Part shown: one piece after another, positions 1 through 15,006 of the stretch
How the letters are laid out: each line of letters begins with the position of its first letter
Numbering within the stretch: position 1 is the first letter of the stretch
Assembly (NCBI RefSeq): GCF_003990645.1
Contig: NZ_RYZK01000001.1
Location: 496,001 to 560,000 of the forward strand
Direction: 5' to 3'
Length of the DNA: 64,000 bases
From: Shimia sediminis
Lineage (GTDB): Bacteria; Pseudomonadota; Alphaproteobacteria; Rhodobacterales; Rhodobacteraceae
Position numbers and translations under genes: made by a program
The notes under the pieces: model-generated
What the model saw: only the letters and a program-made list of their open reading frames with translations
Told to the model about the DNA's origin: nothing
Databases searched by the model: none

Positions 1-2437
1 CGGCCCCGCTTTCCATGCGCGCCTTGTGTTCATCGATCAGCGGTGGCAGATCGCGCCCAGTCACGCCCGAAATCACCTGCGCAAAGAACTTGATACCTGA
101 GATCTGCTTGTCCTCGGGTGCGCCGGCCTGCCCCGCACCACCAGCCATCGCCAATTCGCGGCGCAACTGTGCCACTTCATTCTGTAGCGATTTGCGTTCA
201 TCCATCAGAGCCTTCAATCGATCCAGCACATCCACTGGCTGCGCCTTAAGAGCGCCTGCGACCTCGGCCATGCGGCCAGCCTCGCGTTCGAGGTGAGCAA
301 AGGCCGCCTCACCGGTCAACGCTTCGATCCGGCGCACACCGGCGGACGAGGCTGAATCTCCCAGGATGACACAAAGACCGATATCTCCGGTCTGTTTCAC
401 ATGGGTGCCGCCGCAAAGCTCGAGTGAATAGGTGTTTCCATCCAGGCCCTTGCCGGTATCCGCACGCCCCATCGAGACCACACGGACCTCATCGCCATAC
501 TTCTCGCCAAACAGCGCCTGTGCGCCGATTTCACGCGCGTCGTCCGGCGTCATGATCCGGGTTTCAACAGCCGTGTTCTGACGAATAAAGGCGTTCACAT
601 CGGTTCCAACCTTATGCAATTCGTCAGCCGACAGCGCCTTGGCATGGCTAAAGTCGAACCGCAGGCGGTCTTCGGCATTCAGCGACCCTCGTTGGGCCAC
701 ATGATCGCCCAGGGTTTCGCGCAGCGCCTCGTGCAACAGGTGCGTCGCCGAGTGATTGGCGCGGATCGCCGTGCGCCGCGCATGGTCAACCTCAAGAACT
801 GCGCCCGTACCAACGCCAATCTCGCCCTGGGTGACATCGGCCATATGAATGAACACGCCCGCTGCCTTCTTGGTGTCCGTTACCCGCGCAACGCCACCTT
901 CGACGCGAATTTCGCCCGTGTCACCAACCTGTCCGCCGCTTTCGGCATAGAAGGGCGACTGGTTCAAAATGATCTGTACACTGTTTCCGGCGGCAACCTT
1001 TTCGACCTCTCCACCATCCTTGACCAATGCCAGTATCTGCCCCTCGGCAGTTTCCGTGTCATAGCCCAGGAAATCCGTTGTGCCCTTGTGTTCGGCAATG
1101 TCGAACCAAATCGTGCTGTCAGCGGCTTCACCGGATCCCGCCCAGGCCGCGCGCGCCTTGGCCTTTTGCTCGGCCATCGCGGCATCAAAGCCCTCTGTGT
1201 CCACCTCACGACCCTTCTCGCGCAGCGCATCCTGCGTCAGGTCAAGCGGGAAGCCATAGGTGTCATAGAGTTTGAAAGCAGCCGCGCCCGCCAAGGGCAC
1301 ACCCTCGTCCAGGCCGGACAGCTCATCGTCCAGCAGTTTTAGGCCGCGATCCAACGTCTGTTTAAACCGGGTCTCTTCCAGCTTCAGGGTTTCTTCAATC
1401 AACGCCTGTGCCTGCCCCAGCTCGGGGTATGCCGCGCCCATCTGACCAAGCAGCGAGGGCACCAGCTGGTACATCACAGGATCCTTGGCACCCAGCAAAT
1501 GCGCATGACGCATGGCGCGGCGCATGATGCGACGCAGCACATAGCCACGCCCATCGTTCGATGGCATCACCCCATCCGCAATCAGGAACGACGTGGACCG
1601 CAGGTGGTCGGCAATCACGCGGTGGTGCACGTTCTTGTCGCCATAGGGGTCCGTCGATGTGACATTGGCCGAGGCCTCGATCAGCGATTTGAACAGATCG
1701 GTGTCATAGTTGTCGTGGCTGCCCTGCAGCAACGCGCCGATCCGCTCCAGCCCCATTCCGGTGTCAATCGACTGCATGTCCAATGCGCGCATTGACCCAT
1801 CTTCGAATTGCTCATTCTGCATGAAGACGATGTTCCAGATCTCGATGAACCGGTCTCCGTCCTCTTCCGGACTACCCGGAGGGCCGCCCCAGATGTGATC
1901 GCCGTGATCATAGAAAATCTCTGTGCAGGGTCCGCAAGGCCCCGTCGGCCCCATCTGCCAAAAGTTGTCCGAGGTCGCGATGCGGATGATGCGATCCTCT
2001 GGAACGCCAATTTTTTTCCAGATGTCGTAAGCTTCGTCATCTGTGTGATAGACGGTTGTGTAAAGCTTCTTGGGATCGATCCCGAACTCTTTGGTAATCA
2101 GGTTCCAGGCAAAAGGAATGGCATCCTCTTTGAAGTAATCACCAAAGGAAAAGTTGCCGAGCATTTCAAAGAACGTGTGGTGGCGCGCCGTGTATCCCAC
2201 GTTGTCGAGATCGTTGTGCTTGCCACCGGCACGCACGCATTTCTGGCTGGTTGTCGCCCGCTGATAGTCGCGGTGTTCAACCCCGGTGAACAGGTTCTTG
2301 AACTGCACCATGCCCGAATTCACGAACATCAGAGTCGGGTCATTACGTGGCACCAGGGGTGACGAGGCCACGACCTCGTGCCCCTGCTTGGCGAAATATT
2401 TCAGAAAGGTCGACCGAATGTCGTTCAGGCTGGGCAT
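1..2437 (-). CDS. alaS: Alanyl-tRNA synthetase, C-terminus beyond the window
   Basis: This gene charges tRNA-Ala with alanine and edits mischarged Ser/Gly. About 812 codons are visible from an ATG at 2437; the family is usually about 880 residues, so only the end of the DHHA1 (C-Ala) domain is missing. The protein starts [15 protein letters not shown], typical of AlaS. The class II catalytic core comes first, then the editing domain with its zinc ligands HSATH and CGGTH. It is the last of three same-strand genes (recA, MOSC, alaS), with 99 nt between it and the MOSC stop. That gap contains a short GGGG-N7-CCCC hairpin but no clear promoter that I can defend. Confidence 0.97.
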   Translation of the reverse strand, partial: MPSLNDIRSTFLKYFAKQGHEVVASSPLVPRNDPTLMFVNSGMVQFKNLFTGVEHRDYQRATTSQKCVRAGGKHNDLDNVGYTARHHTFFEMLGNFSFGDYFKEDAIPFAWNLITKEFGIDPKKLYTTVYHTDDEAYDIWKKIGVPEDRIIRIATSDNFWQMGPTGPCGPCTEIFYDHGDHIWGGPPGSPEEDGDRFIEIWNIVFMQNEQFEDGSMRALDMQSIDTGMGLERIGALLQGSHDNYDTDLFKSLIEASANVTSTDPYGDKNVHHRVIADHLRSTSFLIADGVMPSNDGRGYVLRRIMRRAMRHAHLLGAKDPVMYQLVPSLLGQMGAAYPELGQAQALIEETLKLEETRFKQTLDRGLKLLDDELSGLDEGVPLAGAAAFKLYDTYGFPLDLTQDALREKGREVDTEGFDAAMAEQKAKARAAWAGSGEAADSTIWFDIAEHKGTTDFLGYDTETAEGQILALVKDGGEVEKVAAGNSVQIILNQSPFYAESGGQVGDTGEIRVEGGVARVTDTKKAAGVFIHMADVTQGEIGVGTGAVLEVDHARRTAIRANHSATHLLHEALRETLGDHVAQRGSLNAEDRLRFDFSHAKALSADELHKVGTDVNAFIRQNTAVETRIMTPDDAREIGAQALFGEKYGDEVRVVSMGRADTGKGLDGNTYSLELCGGTHVKQTGDIGLCVILGDSASSAGVRRIEALTGEAAFAHLEREAGRMAEVAGALKAQPVDVLDRLKALMDERKSLQNEVAQLRRELAMAGGAGQAGAPEDKQISGIKFFAQVISGVTGRDLPPLIDEHKARMESGA

Positions 2438-2536
2438 GAGATGGGTCTCTCGCGGCTGGAAATACTCGTTTCAACGGGGTTTATAACCCCTGCCCGCCCC
2501 TGTCCACATGTCAAAGCGCGGGCGCGCCAACTGGAC

Positions 2537-3094
2537 CTAAATCTGGTCTGTTTTTCTCAACGTGTCTCCGGTGCGAATGACGCCGTCCTTTTCAATGCTG
2601 CACAAGACACCGCGCAATCTGAGTTCGGGATGCCCCGGGGCCGTGATCCAATCCTTGGCGTCCCTGCCATAGCGCGCCTTCCATTTGACGCAGCCTTCGT
2701 TGAAAACATCCGAGACCCGCAAAACTGTGCTGCCAACGCGCAGCAATTGCCCAACCGGCAGGTTGGCTTCTGACATATCCATGTCGGCAATGAATGTATC
2801 ACCCGGATGCACCGTGTTTTCGCGATCCCGCCAAACCAGATCCAACACCCGTTTTTGCAAGATACTGACCTGAATGCCGGGATGTGGCTTGCCGTCATCG
2901 TCCAGCAGCCACGGCTGGCTTTCCCATCGCTCCCCCGGAATACCCCGGTCCCGCGTCAATGTGATTTCATCGACGAATTGCCGTTGATTCCGCTCAGGGC
3001 GCAGGCACAACATGGAAATGGCCGCCCCATCGCTGGGAGCGGCCATCACATCGGACAGGGCCCGATCCAATACGTCACGCGTGACGTGTGTCAT
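2537..3094 (-). CDS. MOSC domain-containing protein
   Basis: This 185-residue protein resembles the MOSC (molybdenum cofactor sulfurase C-terminal) family, a sulfur-carrier fold linked to molybdenum-enzyme maturation. The conserved cysteine of the fold is visible in NEGCVKW (Cys135). Its start ATG overlaps the recA stop in an ATGA, which implies translational coupling to recA. Its actual substrate is unknown. Being co-transcribed with recA does not itself imply a repair role, but the gene should be SOS-inducible through the upstream LexA site. Confidence 0.8.
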   Translation of the reverse strand: MTHVTRDVLDRALSDVMAAPSDGAAISMLCLRPERNQRQFVDEITLTRDRGIPGERWESQPWLLDDDGKPHPGIQVSILQKRVLDLVWRDRENTVHPGDTFIADMDMSEANLPVGQLLRVGSTVLRVSDVFNEGCVKWKARYGRDAKDWITAPGHPELRLRGVLCSIEKDGVIRTGDTLRKTDQI

Positions 3095-4173
3095 GCATCA
3101 TCTTCCATCAAGACATCATTGTCGTCTTCGCCGGGCGGCATGTCGAACTCCAGACCATGCGCCGCGCGAATCTTGTCTTCGATCTCATAGGCCACTTTTT
3201 TGTTTTCTCGCAGGAAGGTCTTGGCATTTTCGCGCCCCTGACCGATGCGTTCATCGCCGTATGAGAACCACGAACCGGATTTCGCGACGACACCCGCAGC
3301 CACACCCAGATCCAGCAACTCGCCATTTTTCGAGATGCCTTCGCCATACATGATGTCAAATTCCACCTGCTTAAAGGGCGGGGCGACCTTGTTCTTGACC
3401 ACTTTGACGCGCGTGGCGTTGCCGACCACTTCGTCCCGGTCCTTGATCGCCCCGATGCGGCGAATATCCAGACGCACAGAACTGTAGAATTTCAACGCGT
3501 TACCGCCGGTTGTGGTCTCGGGGCTGCCGAACATCACACCGATCTTCATGCGAATCTGGTTGATAAAGATCACCATGCAATTCGAGCGCGCAATTGATCC
3601 GGTCAGTTTACGCATCGCCTGACTCATCAGGCGGGCCTGAACGCCGACACTCGAATCGCCCATGTCGCCTTCTAGTTCGGACTTGGGCGTCAGTGCCGCC
3701 ACCGAGTCGACCACAACCATATTCACCGCGCCCGAACGCACCAGCGTATCGGTGATTTCCAACGCCTGCTCACCGGTATCCGGCTGCGAGATCAGCAATT
3801 CATCCAGATCGACGCCAAGCTTCTTGGCGTAGAGCGGGTCCAACGCGTGTTCCGCATCAACAAAGGCGCAAACACCGCCCTTTTTTTGCTCTTCGGCCAC
3901 GCAATGCAGCGTCAGGGTGGTCTTGCCCGAGCTTTCCGGCCCGTAAATCTCGATAATCCGACCCTTGGGAAGCCCTCCGATTCCCAGTGCGATGTCCAGG
4001 CCAAGCGACCCGGTCGACGTCGACTCGATCTCCTGGGCCGGGTTGTCCGCGCCAAGCTTCATGATCGACCCCTTACCGAACTGTCGCTCGATCTGGGCCA
4101 GGGCGCTGTCCAGCGCCTTTTGTTTGTCTGCTGATTTCTTACTGCTCATTTCAAAAAGCTCTGCCGTTGCCAT
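3091..4173 (-). CDS. recA: Recombinase RecA
   Basis: RecA is the ATP-dependent strand-exchange protein and SOS co-protease. It has 360 residues, with Walker A GPESSGKT at residues 78-85 and the [15 protein letters not shown] segment near the N-terminus. The acidic C-terminal tail ([12 protein letters not shown]) is typical. The ATG at 4173 has an AGGGAG ribosome site about 8 nt upstream; a second Met (residue 9) is a possible alternative start. An alphaproteobacterial SOS box lies about 50 nt upstream (4224-4238), consistent with LexA control. The 3' end overlaps the MOSC gene by 4 nt. Confidence 0.98.
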   Translation of the reverse strand: MATAELFEMSSKKSADKQKALDSALAQIERQFGKGSIMKLGADNPAQEIESTSTGSLGLDIALGIGGLPKGRIIEIYGPESSGKTTLTLHCVAEEQKKGGVCAFVDAEHALDPLYAKKLGVDLDELLISQPDTGEQALEITDTLVRSGAVNMVVVDSVAALTPKSELEGDMGDSSVGVQARLMSQAMRKLTGSIARSNCMVIFINQIRMKIGVMFGSPETTTGGNALKFYSSVRLDIRRIGAIKDRDEVVGNATRVKVVKNKVAPPFKQVEFDIMYGEGISKNGELLDLGVAAGVVAKSGSWFSYGDERIGQGRENAKTFLRENKKVAYEIEDKIRAAHGLEFDMPPGEDDNDVLMEDDA

Positions 4174-4223
4174 GGGGTTGCTCCCTTATTCCATACGCCG
4201 CACGTGGCGGCAATGATGTCGGT

Positions 4224-4238
4224 GTTCTCGACTTGTTC
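4224..4238 (-). promoter_or_regulatory. LexA/SOS box of recA
   Basis: The plus strand reads GTTCTCGACTTGTTC, an exact match to the alphaproteobacterial LexA operator GTTC-N7-GTTC known from Rhodobacter. It lies 51 nt upstream of the recA start, in the AT-rich gap between recA and the divergent sulfotransferase-like gene. It probably represses recA and the coupled MOSC gene. The divergent gene could also be affected. Confidence 0.88.
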
Positions 4239-4366
4239 TCACATCTTATGAGATCAAAAGGAGAACATTTCAATAGAATTTTCTCGAAACCACTTTTTCG
4301 CGGAACGGTTAAAGAGTAGTTTATGAATAAGAAAAATAACCAAGATCGAATATTTGAGGCTGGCAA

Positions 4367-4963
4367 ATGCTTGTTTTCTGGAAAGAAAAGCTTGTTCTTC
4401 TTTCGGTGCCCAAGACCGGAACAACCGCTTTGGAAAAGGCACTCGCCCCTTCGGCGGATATGGTGATCTCCAATCCGCCCGAATTAAAACACGCACCGGT
4501 CTATCGCTATAACCGGTTTTTCCGCCCGATGTTCGAGAAGGCCTGCAAAGAAGACAACATGGAAACTGTCGCGGTGATGCGTGAACCCATCAGTTGGCTG
4601 GGCAGTTGGTACAGGTACCGGCGGCGGGATGCTATGAAGGGCCAGCCCAAATCCACCCACGACCTGACGTTTGACGCGTTTGTCGACGCCTACAGCCAGG
4701 GCAACCGCCCGCCCTATGCCAACGTTGGAAGCCAGGCCAAGTTTCTGGAGCCACGCCCAAACGGCACCTCGGTCACGCATCTTTTTCGCTATGAGGATCA
4801 GCCGCGCCTGTTGAGTTTTCTCGAGGAACGGTTGAATACAACGCTTTCCCTCAGCCGTGAGAACGTGTCACCTGAGATGGCGTTGACCCTTTCCCCACGG
4901 ATGGAAACAAAGCTGCGCAGAAAGTGCGCAGAAGAGTTCACGCTTTACGACAGCATTCCCTAA
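4367..4963 (+). CDS. Sulfotransferase-like protein
   Basis: This 198-residue protein carries the two PAPS-binding signatures of sulfotransferases: the 5'-phosphosulfate loop PKTGTT at residues 15-20 and a 3'-phosphate-like segment REPISWLGSWY at 72-82. The acceptor substrate cannot be predicted. It is shorter than most sulfotransferases (250 or more residues), but a compact version occurs in Roseobacter relatives, where it is often left unnamed. It stands alone, divergent from recA and convergent with cckA; the two stop codons overlap in CTAA. The upstream 130 nt are notably AT-rich. Confidence 0.7.
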   Translation: MLVFWKEKLVLLSVPKTGTTALEKALAPSADMVISNPPELKHAPVYRYNRFFRPMFEKACKEDNMETVAVMREPISWLGSWYRYRRRDAMKGQPKSTHDLTFDAFVDAYSQGNRPPYANVGSQAKFLEPRPNGTSVTHLFRYEDQPRLLSFLEERLNTTLSLSRENVSPEMALTLSPRMETKLRRKCAEEFTLYDSIP

Positions 4964-7296
4964 GGCGCGTCGAACTGCAGTTGAACTATGCGCGTTAAAT
5001 CCTTGAGAGAAAAAGGTTTTGGCAGAAATGCCGATCCGTCAATACGTGCCTTTTTGTCGGAAAAACTGTCCTCGGCATAGCCGGACATGAACACCACCCG
5101 GGTGTTGGGACGGGACTCGCGTGCACGCGTAACCCAGGCCGGACCGTCCAATCCCGGCATAACCACATCGCTGACAAACAGATCCACATGCAGGTTTTGA
5201 TCATCAAGAACATCCAACGCTTCTTCGCCTGAGCCTGCTTCCAGCACCGTGAACCCATTCAGCCGCAAAGCCCGAGAAGCAAAGCTGCGCACAGGGGCCT
5301 CATCTTCGACCAAAAGCACCACGCCACCTCTTTGCTTTTCAACGCTCGGCTCGGTGGGTTTGGGTTTCTTAGGGACGGGCTGTTCATACAGCTCGTGCGC
5401 CGGAAACAGTAGGGTAAAGGTGGTTCCTTCGCTCTCGATACTGTCGACAAAGATATAGCCACCGGTTTGCTTGACGATGCCATAGGCTGTCGACAGGCCC
5501 AGCCCTGTCCCCTCACCCGTGCGTTTGGTGGTGTAAAAGGGTTCAAACACTTTTTGAAGTTTGTCGGGGGGAATCCCGGTGCCCTGATCCGTTACCTTGA
5601 CTCCGACGTAGCGACCCTCGGGAACCGTCGCACGGTCCCTTTCAAGCGGGTGATCCAGAACAATGCTCTCTGTGCGAATCGAAATCTCTCCGCCGTCGGG
5701 CATGGCGTCGCGGGCATTCACGACCAGATTCATCAACACCTGCTCTAGCTGCCGTTTGTCAGCGCGGATCGAACGCAGCTTGGGGTCATGCATCAGGGTC
5801 AGCGTGATGCGTTCTCCGACCAACCGGTTCAACAAATGGGTCAGATCTGCCAAAGTATCGCGAAGGTCCAGCACTTCAGGCATGAGGTTCTGTTTGCGCG
5901 AAAACGCCAGAAGCTGCCCCACCAGCGCCGCAGCCCGGTTGGCATTTTCATTGATCTGTACGAGGTCCCCAAAATCCGGATCCCCCTGGCTGTGACGTAG
6001 CAGCAAGAGATCACAATGCCCGGTGATCGCGGTCAGCAAGTTGTTGAAATCATGCGCCACTCCGCCTGCCAACTGACCGATGGCCTGCATTTTCTGGCTT
6101 TGCACAAACTGTGCCTCGAGCGACTTCAATTCGGTTGCATCGCTCAGCACAGCGATCAGCGAGACGTCGTCGCCTTCTATCATCCTGTTAAGGCTGACCT
6201 GCACAAAAACCTCACGATCACTGCGTCGCAAAAGCAGGAATTCGGAGTGGTGCTCGCCATGGCCCGCGGCCGCCTCAGCCAGCCAGTCGGAAATCGAACG
6301 CCCCAACCCCTCCATCAGATCGCTCATGTTTGTGCGTGGACCGACATGCGTTTCCACAAGCGCACGAGCCGCCCGGTTGGCCATCAGCACGCGACCGTCC
6401 ACACTCACTTTCAACAAGGGAACCGGCAGCTCGTCGAATTGGATGGCCCCCCCCTGCATCGCTGGCACGCTGGTCGGCAAAAGGTAAATCTCGCGCCGCC
6501 CGGCAGACAGCGGAAACTCGGCCACCAGACACTGGCGCACGCCATCCGAAGTCTCGATTGTGTTGATCTCTCCGGTGCGCGGACCAGTGGCCCCAAACAC
6601 ATCGCCAAGCCCGAGTTTGCGTGCCCCAAGAATGTCGCGTGCGGCAGCGTTCATGAACAGAATCGAATCCCGCTGACCGACTGTCAGCATCGGCAGCCGT
6701 GGAACCCCTGCGCCGGGGACAATTGTCTCTGCCGGTGCCTGTTTCTCAATCTGCCAATGAAAAAACGCATCCCCCAACAGCGCAACATGAAGCTTCAACC
6801 GTCCGGTGCGCCATATCAGCGTTTCACCCACTTGCCCCTGCTGGCGTGCGCGGTGCACCAGAGATCGCACAAAGCCTGTCGGGTCGGCCATCTCTTGGTC
6901 CAGCAGAGTGGTGACGTCGCGCCCTTCCATGTCGGTCCCGCGGTTTGAGCCCAGGATGCGGCCGACGTCATCAGTCAATAACTGGGTATTCGGACCGCGC
7001 GCAATCATCGCCCCCAGCGCTTGCGAAAGCGCCACAGACTCTCTGTGCTGCAATTGAGACCGCAGATAAAAGATCAGCGTGGATACAGCCAGAATACCGC
7101 CTGTCAGACCCAGACCAAATCGCAATTCAGCCCCTGCGACGGAAGCCATCGTGACAAAAAACATCGCCGACACGCACAGAAGCACCAAACTTTGCCACCC
7201 GCGCAAAGAATAGCCCCTCGCGGGGACATGCGCTGTTTCAAACGCCGAAAATGCCAACCGGGCCTCCTGCAACAACCTAAACCAAGATGAGATCAA
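4960..7296 (-). CDS. cckA: Hybrid sensor histidine kinase CckA
   Basis: CckA phosphorylates ChpT and through it CtrA, the cell-cycle and motility regulator of alphaproteobacteria. It has 778 residues. Two N-terminal membrane segments (about 36-54 and 60-78) are followed by PAS-like sensor regions to about 390. The HisKA motif GGVAHDFNNLL has its phospho-acceptor at His415. The HATPase N-box is near 523-530, with GTGLGLS at 597-602. A C-terminal receiver domain has Asp710 (FVSDVVMPG) and Lys760. The GGVAHDFNNLLTAI block is characteristic of CckA. It lies 56 nt downstream of rsmB on the same strand, so it may share that transcript or have its own promoter. Confidence 0.92.
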   Translation of the reverse strand: MISSWFRLLQEARLAFSAFETAHVPARGYSLRGWQSLVLLCVSAMFFVTMASVAGAELRFGLGLTGGILAVSTLIFYLRSQLQHRESVALSQALGAMIARGPNTQLLTDDVGRILGSNRGTDMEGRDVTTLLDQEMADPTGFVRSLVHRARQQGQVGETLIWRTGRLKLHVALLGDAFFHWQIEKQAPAETIVPGAGVPRLPMLTVGQRDSILFMNAAARDILGARKLGLGDVFGATGPRTGEINTIETSDGVRQCLVAEFPLSAGRREIYLLPTSVPAMQGGAIQFDELPVPLLKVSVDGRVLMANRAARALVETHVGPRTNMSDLMEGLGRSISDWLAEAAAGHGEHHSEFLLLRRSDREVFVQVSLNRMIEGDDVSLIAVLSDATELKSLEAQFVQSQKMQAIGQLAGGVAHDFNNLLTAITGHCDLLLLRHSQGDPDFGDLVQINENANRAAALVGQLLAFSRKQNLMPEVLDLRDTLADLTHLLNRLVGERITLTLMHDPKLRSIRADKRQLEQVLMNLVVNARDAMPDGGEISIRTESIVLDHPLERDRATVPEGRYVGVKVTDQGTGIPPDKLQKVFEPFYTTKRTGEGTGLGLSTAYGIVKQTGGYIFVDSIESEGTTFTLLFPAHELYEQPVPKKPKPTEPSVEKQRGGVVLLVEDEAPVRSFASRALRLNGFTVLEAGSGEEALDVLDDQNLHVDLFVSDVVMPGLDGPAWVTRARESRPNTRVVFMSGYAEDSFSDKKARIDGSAFLPKPFSLKDLTRIVQLQFDAP

Positions 7297-7352
7297 AGGC
7301 TTAACAGCCGATTAATCATCATCTTTCTCTTATAGGTTGTATATCCTGCGGT

Positions 7353-12263
<4,911 letters not shown>

Positions 12264-12341
12264 CATCACCTGCCTTGACACCCTGACCACAGACTCTGCA
12301 CCATCGTGCCATTCATTAAAGGCATTGGCACGAGGTGCGAC

Positions 12342-13691
12342 ATGGCTAAGATCGTCGTCTGTATTGACGGAACCGGCAACGAGGTTGGAAACCGCGAAAC
12401 CAACGTCCTGAAACTTTACCGCGCTCTGGACAAGAAAAAACACAAAGCGCGTTACTTCATGGGCGTTGGCACCTATGACGGCCCGCAGATTTTTGGCCGC
12501 ATCCGCCAGGCGGTCACCGGGTTTCTCGGGCAAACCTTTGGTCTCGGCCTCGAGGATGATGTCCTTGGCGCATACCGCTACATCTGCGAGACCTACCAAA
12601 GCCGCGAAGACAAACAAGCGTCGCGCGGAGACGGCAACTATGCCAACGACCAGATCTACATCGTCGGGTTCTCGCGCGGGGCCTATGCCGCCCGTATCCT
12701 GGCCGGTTTCATCCACAATTTCGGCCTGGTCGACGCCAATCACATGCACCTCGTGGCTCCGGTTTTCCGCGCCTATCGCCGGGTCACGGATTTTGAGAAA
12801 ACCACCAACGATGACAAGGTTTTCCAGTCGCTTCGCGAATACGAGCGGGTCATTCGCCCCAAGACCGCCCCGATCCGCGCGCTCATGCTGTTTGACACCG
12901 TGAACTCACTGATCCGCTTTCGCCGTCCCTGGTACAATCTGAGAACCTACGGCAGCCTTGCCGAGATCGGCACCCACGCCAGCGTTAACAGCAACGTTTC
13001 GGTGCGCATCGTCACCCACGCCCTGGCCATTGACGAACGCCGCACGATGTTTCGCGCCCAACACTGGACCCCCGAGCGTGATGACGATGGTACACCGGTC
13101 TACTACGGCAACAACTTCCGCCACGCGTCCAGCAAACGTCTCCAGTACGTCACCCAACGTTGGTTTCCGGGCTTTCACTCTGACATCGGCGGCTCTCCGG
13201 CCGAGGATGAAAGCGGCATTGGCAAGCTGACGCTTTTGTGGATGCTCGATCAATTGGCGGCAGACGAGCGCGCAGCCGACGCCGAAGACAACGCCGCCCG
13301 CAAAAAGGCTGGCAAACCTGCCCTGCCCACGCCGCGCACCTATGGCCTCAAACTCAACACCCGCGAGGCCAACAAGATCCTCAAGGGCCTTGATGAGGAC
13401 GCGCGCACCCCCGGCGGCCTGCCCTATGCCAAACCCGACCCCCTTGCCCCGATCCACGATTCCTTTTGGCACAGCAAGGTCGCGCCGGTCTGGCACGTGC
13501 TGGAAATCCTGATCAAGTCCATCAAACGGCGCGAAAAAGGGCCTCCCAAATGGTACCGACGCGGGTTCATCTGGTATCTGCCTCTGAAAGAACCGCGTTT
13601 CATCGCTGACAAAGCCAACGTCCACCCCAGCGCCTATACGCGCCGCGACACGCCGTTGGCCAACTACGATCCACCTAATCTGCCGCGCTAG
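12342..13691 (+). CDS. DUF2235 / Tle1-like alpha/beta hydrolase
   Basis: This 449-residue protein starts MAKIVVCIDGTGNE, with GAGGTG a few nt upstream. It belongs to the DUF2235 family, whose members include T6SS phospholipase effectors (Tle1) but also many cytoplasmic proteins. The nucleophile motif GFSRGA is at residues 109-114 (Ser111). Asp and His catalytic residues are likely in FHSDIGGSPAED further on. I see no signal peptide, T6SS gene, immunity gene or PAAR/VgrG nearby, so a housekeeping lipase or esterase role is at least as likely as an effector role. It lies 78 nt downstream of the RACo-like gene. Confidence 0.78.
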   Translation: MAKIVVCIDGTGNEVGNRETNVLKLYRALDKKKHKARYFMGVGTYDGPQIFGRIRQAVTGFLGQTFGLGLEDDVLGAYRYICETYQSREDKQASRGDGNYANDQIYIVGFSRGAYAARILAGFIHNFGLVDANHMHLVAPVFRAYRRVTDFEKTTNDDKVFQSLREYERVIRPKTAPIRALMLFDTVNSLIRFRRPWYNLRTYGSLAEIGTHASVNSNVSVRIVTHALAIDERRTMFRAQHWTPERDDDGTPVYYGNNFRHASSKRLQYVTQRWFPGFHSDIGGSPAEDESGIGKLTLLWMLDQLAADERAADAEDNAARKKAGKPALPTPRTYGLKLNTREANKILKGLDEDARTPGGLPYAKPDPLAPIHDSFWHSKVAPVWHVLEILIKSIKRREKGPPKWYRRGFIWYLPLKEPRFIADKANVHPSAYTRRDTPLANYDPPNLPR

Positions 13692-13742
13692 CCTCAAAAG
13701 GCATTGATCCCCTGGCTTGTGCAAGGTATCTCAAACGGCACG

Positions 13743-13816
13743 GCGGGTATGGTGAAAAGGTATCACGCGAGCTTCCCAAGCTTAAGTTACGGGTTCAATT
13801 CCCGTTACCCGCTCCA
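13743..13816 (+). tRNA. tRNA-Gly (anticodon CCC)
   Basis: A complete 74-nt cloverleaf can be folded. The acceptor stem GCGGGTA pairs with TACCCGC. The D stem is GTGA/TCAC. The anticodon loop TTCCCAA gives anticodon CCC (glycine). There is a 4-nt variable loop, T arm ACGGG-TTCAATT-CCCGT, discriminator T and an encoded CCA. The first anticodon-stem pair is a C-A mismatch and the second is G-T. It lies alone between the DUF2235 gene and the convergent DUF1513 gene. Confidence 0.95.
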
Positions 13817-13936
13817 GCTTTCCGGTTTAACCTCAGAAACTTACCTGTGCGCGCCTCGATGCGCCGGACCTGAGATCACCCTGACCTGCCTGCCCTCCGG
13901 AAAACCACTGACACAGCGCCCACATGCCGTGGCCAT

Positions 13937-15004
13937 TCACAATCGCAAAAGGTGATTGTCAAAGGCCAGATCCGAGGTTGCCTGCCCACCTTGATCCAAA
14001 AACCTTGCCACCCCGTTTCCAGTGGTAAAAACAAAGTCGCGCGCCGCAAAGGCGGCACCGCACACATCTTCCATGGGCCTGACGGACATTACCTTTGCCG
14101 CAGCGACATCAAACACAGCGGCGACGCCTCCCCTGGGCGAGGTCACTGCCGCCTGACTGCCGTCGGGTGAAATTGCAACGCTGCCCACATAGCCCTTCAT
14201 CTGCCGCCAAACTTCGGTCTCTACGGCGAAAAACCTCATCTCCGACCCGCGCTTGTGGGCCCCCACCAGCGGCACAACCTCCTGCCTGTCGCCCTGCCAC
14301 TGCATGCCAAACACCACTGTGCCCTCGCCACTGACCGCGAGGTGCCGGATTGAGTTGCGATGCATCTCCAAAGGCGGCTCGGCAATGTCCAGAACCTGCC
14401 CGTCAAAGCCGCAATAACACAGGTTTGGCCGCATCATCGGGATGTTCAGCTTGACCCGTCCGCTTTCGGGGTGGGTTTCAATGCCCCCATTGGCGACAAC
14501 CAACATCTCGGCACCCGGCATCAGGGCAATCTCATGCGGACCGACCCCACCCGAGAAAAACTCACCCACCCGGCGATAGCCGTCCCGTACATCCCAAACG
14601 CCAATGACGCCGCTTGCGTTGTCGTAATCGTTTTCCGTCGTGAACAGCAGATGCCCTTCCCCCGAATAGCACCCATGCCCGTAAAAATGCCTGCCGACCG
14701 GCGCATCAAGCCGGGCCAAAACGTCTCCGGTGTGACAGTCCACGATGATCGCATAGGTGCCGGGCCGACGTGCAAAGGCCACGGCCTCGGGGCGCACAGG
14801 ATGCGCCGCCGCCGCATGGCCTCGGGTTGGCAGGGGCAAACGAAAAGCTTCGCTCAGGTCGTCCTGCAATCCCACAAGCACAAAAGACCCGGAGGGCATT
14901 CTGGCCGCCGACAGAAACCGCGGCGCCCCCACGTCTGCCCAGCTGGGCGTCGGCACCAAACCCGAGGCCAGCAATCCGCCAAGAAACCGTCGCCGCGTGG
15001 TCAT
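13937..15004 (-). CDS. DUF1513 periplasmic protein of the imelysin locus
   Basis: This 355-residue protein begins MTTRRRFLGGLLASG, a twin-arginine (Tat) type signal, which suggests folded export to the periplasm. The rest resembles a beta-propeller-like DUF1513 fold with repeats such as GSVAISPDGSQAAVTSP. DUF1513 genes recur in iron-responsive imelysin clusters, and here it is the last gene of one, 2 nt after the second imelysin stop. Its biochemical role is unknown; an accessory in periplasmic iron or heme handling is inferred only from context. Confidence 0.8.
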   Translation of the reverse strand: MTTRRRFLGGLLASGLVPTPSWADVGAPRFLSAARMPSGSFVLVGLQDDLSEAFRLPLPTRGHAAAAHPVRPEAVAFARRPGTYAIIVDCHTGDVLARLDAPVGRHFYGHGCYSGEGHLLFTTENDYDNASGVIGVWDVRDGYRRVGEFFSGGVGPHEIALMPGAEMLVVANGGIETHPESGRVKLNIPMMRPNLCYCGFDGQVLDIAEPPLEMHRNSIRHLAVSGEGTVVFGMQWQGDRQEVVPLVGAHKRGSEMRFFAVETEVWRQMKGYVGSVAISPDGSQAAVTSPRGGVAAVFDVAAAKVMSVRPMEDVCGAAFAARDFVFTTGNGVARFLDQGGQATSDLAFDNHLLRL

Positions 15005-15006
15005 GC

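Noticed and set aside
2461-2513. TTGACA and TATAAA as an alaS promoter on the minus strand
   Set aside because: The two hexamers are 23 nt apart, too far for a normal sigma-70 promoter; the TATAAA also lies within a small hairpin.
12342-13691. DUF2235 protein as a type VI secretion effector
   Set aside because: No vgrG, paar, tss or immunity gene lies near, and the protein has no delivery domain. The family also has non-secreted members.
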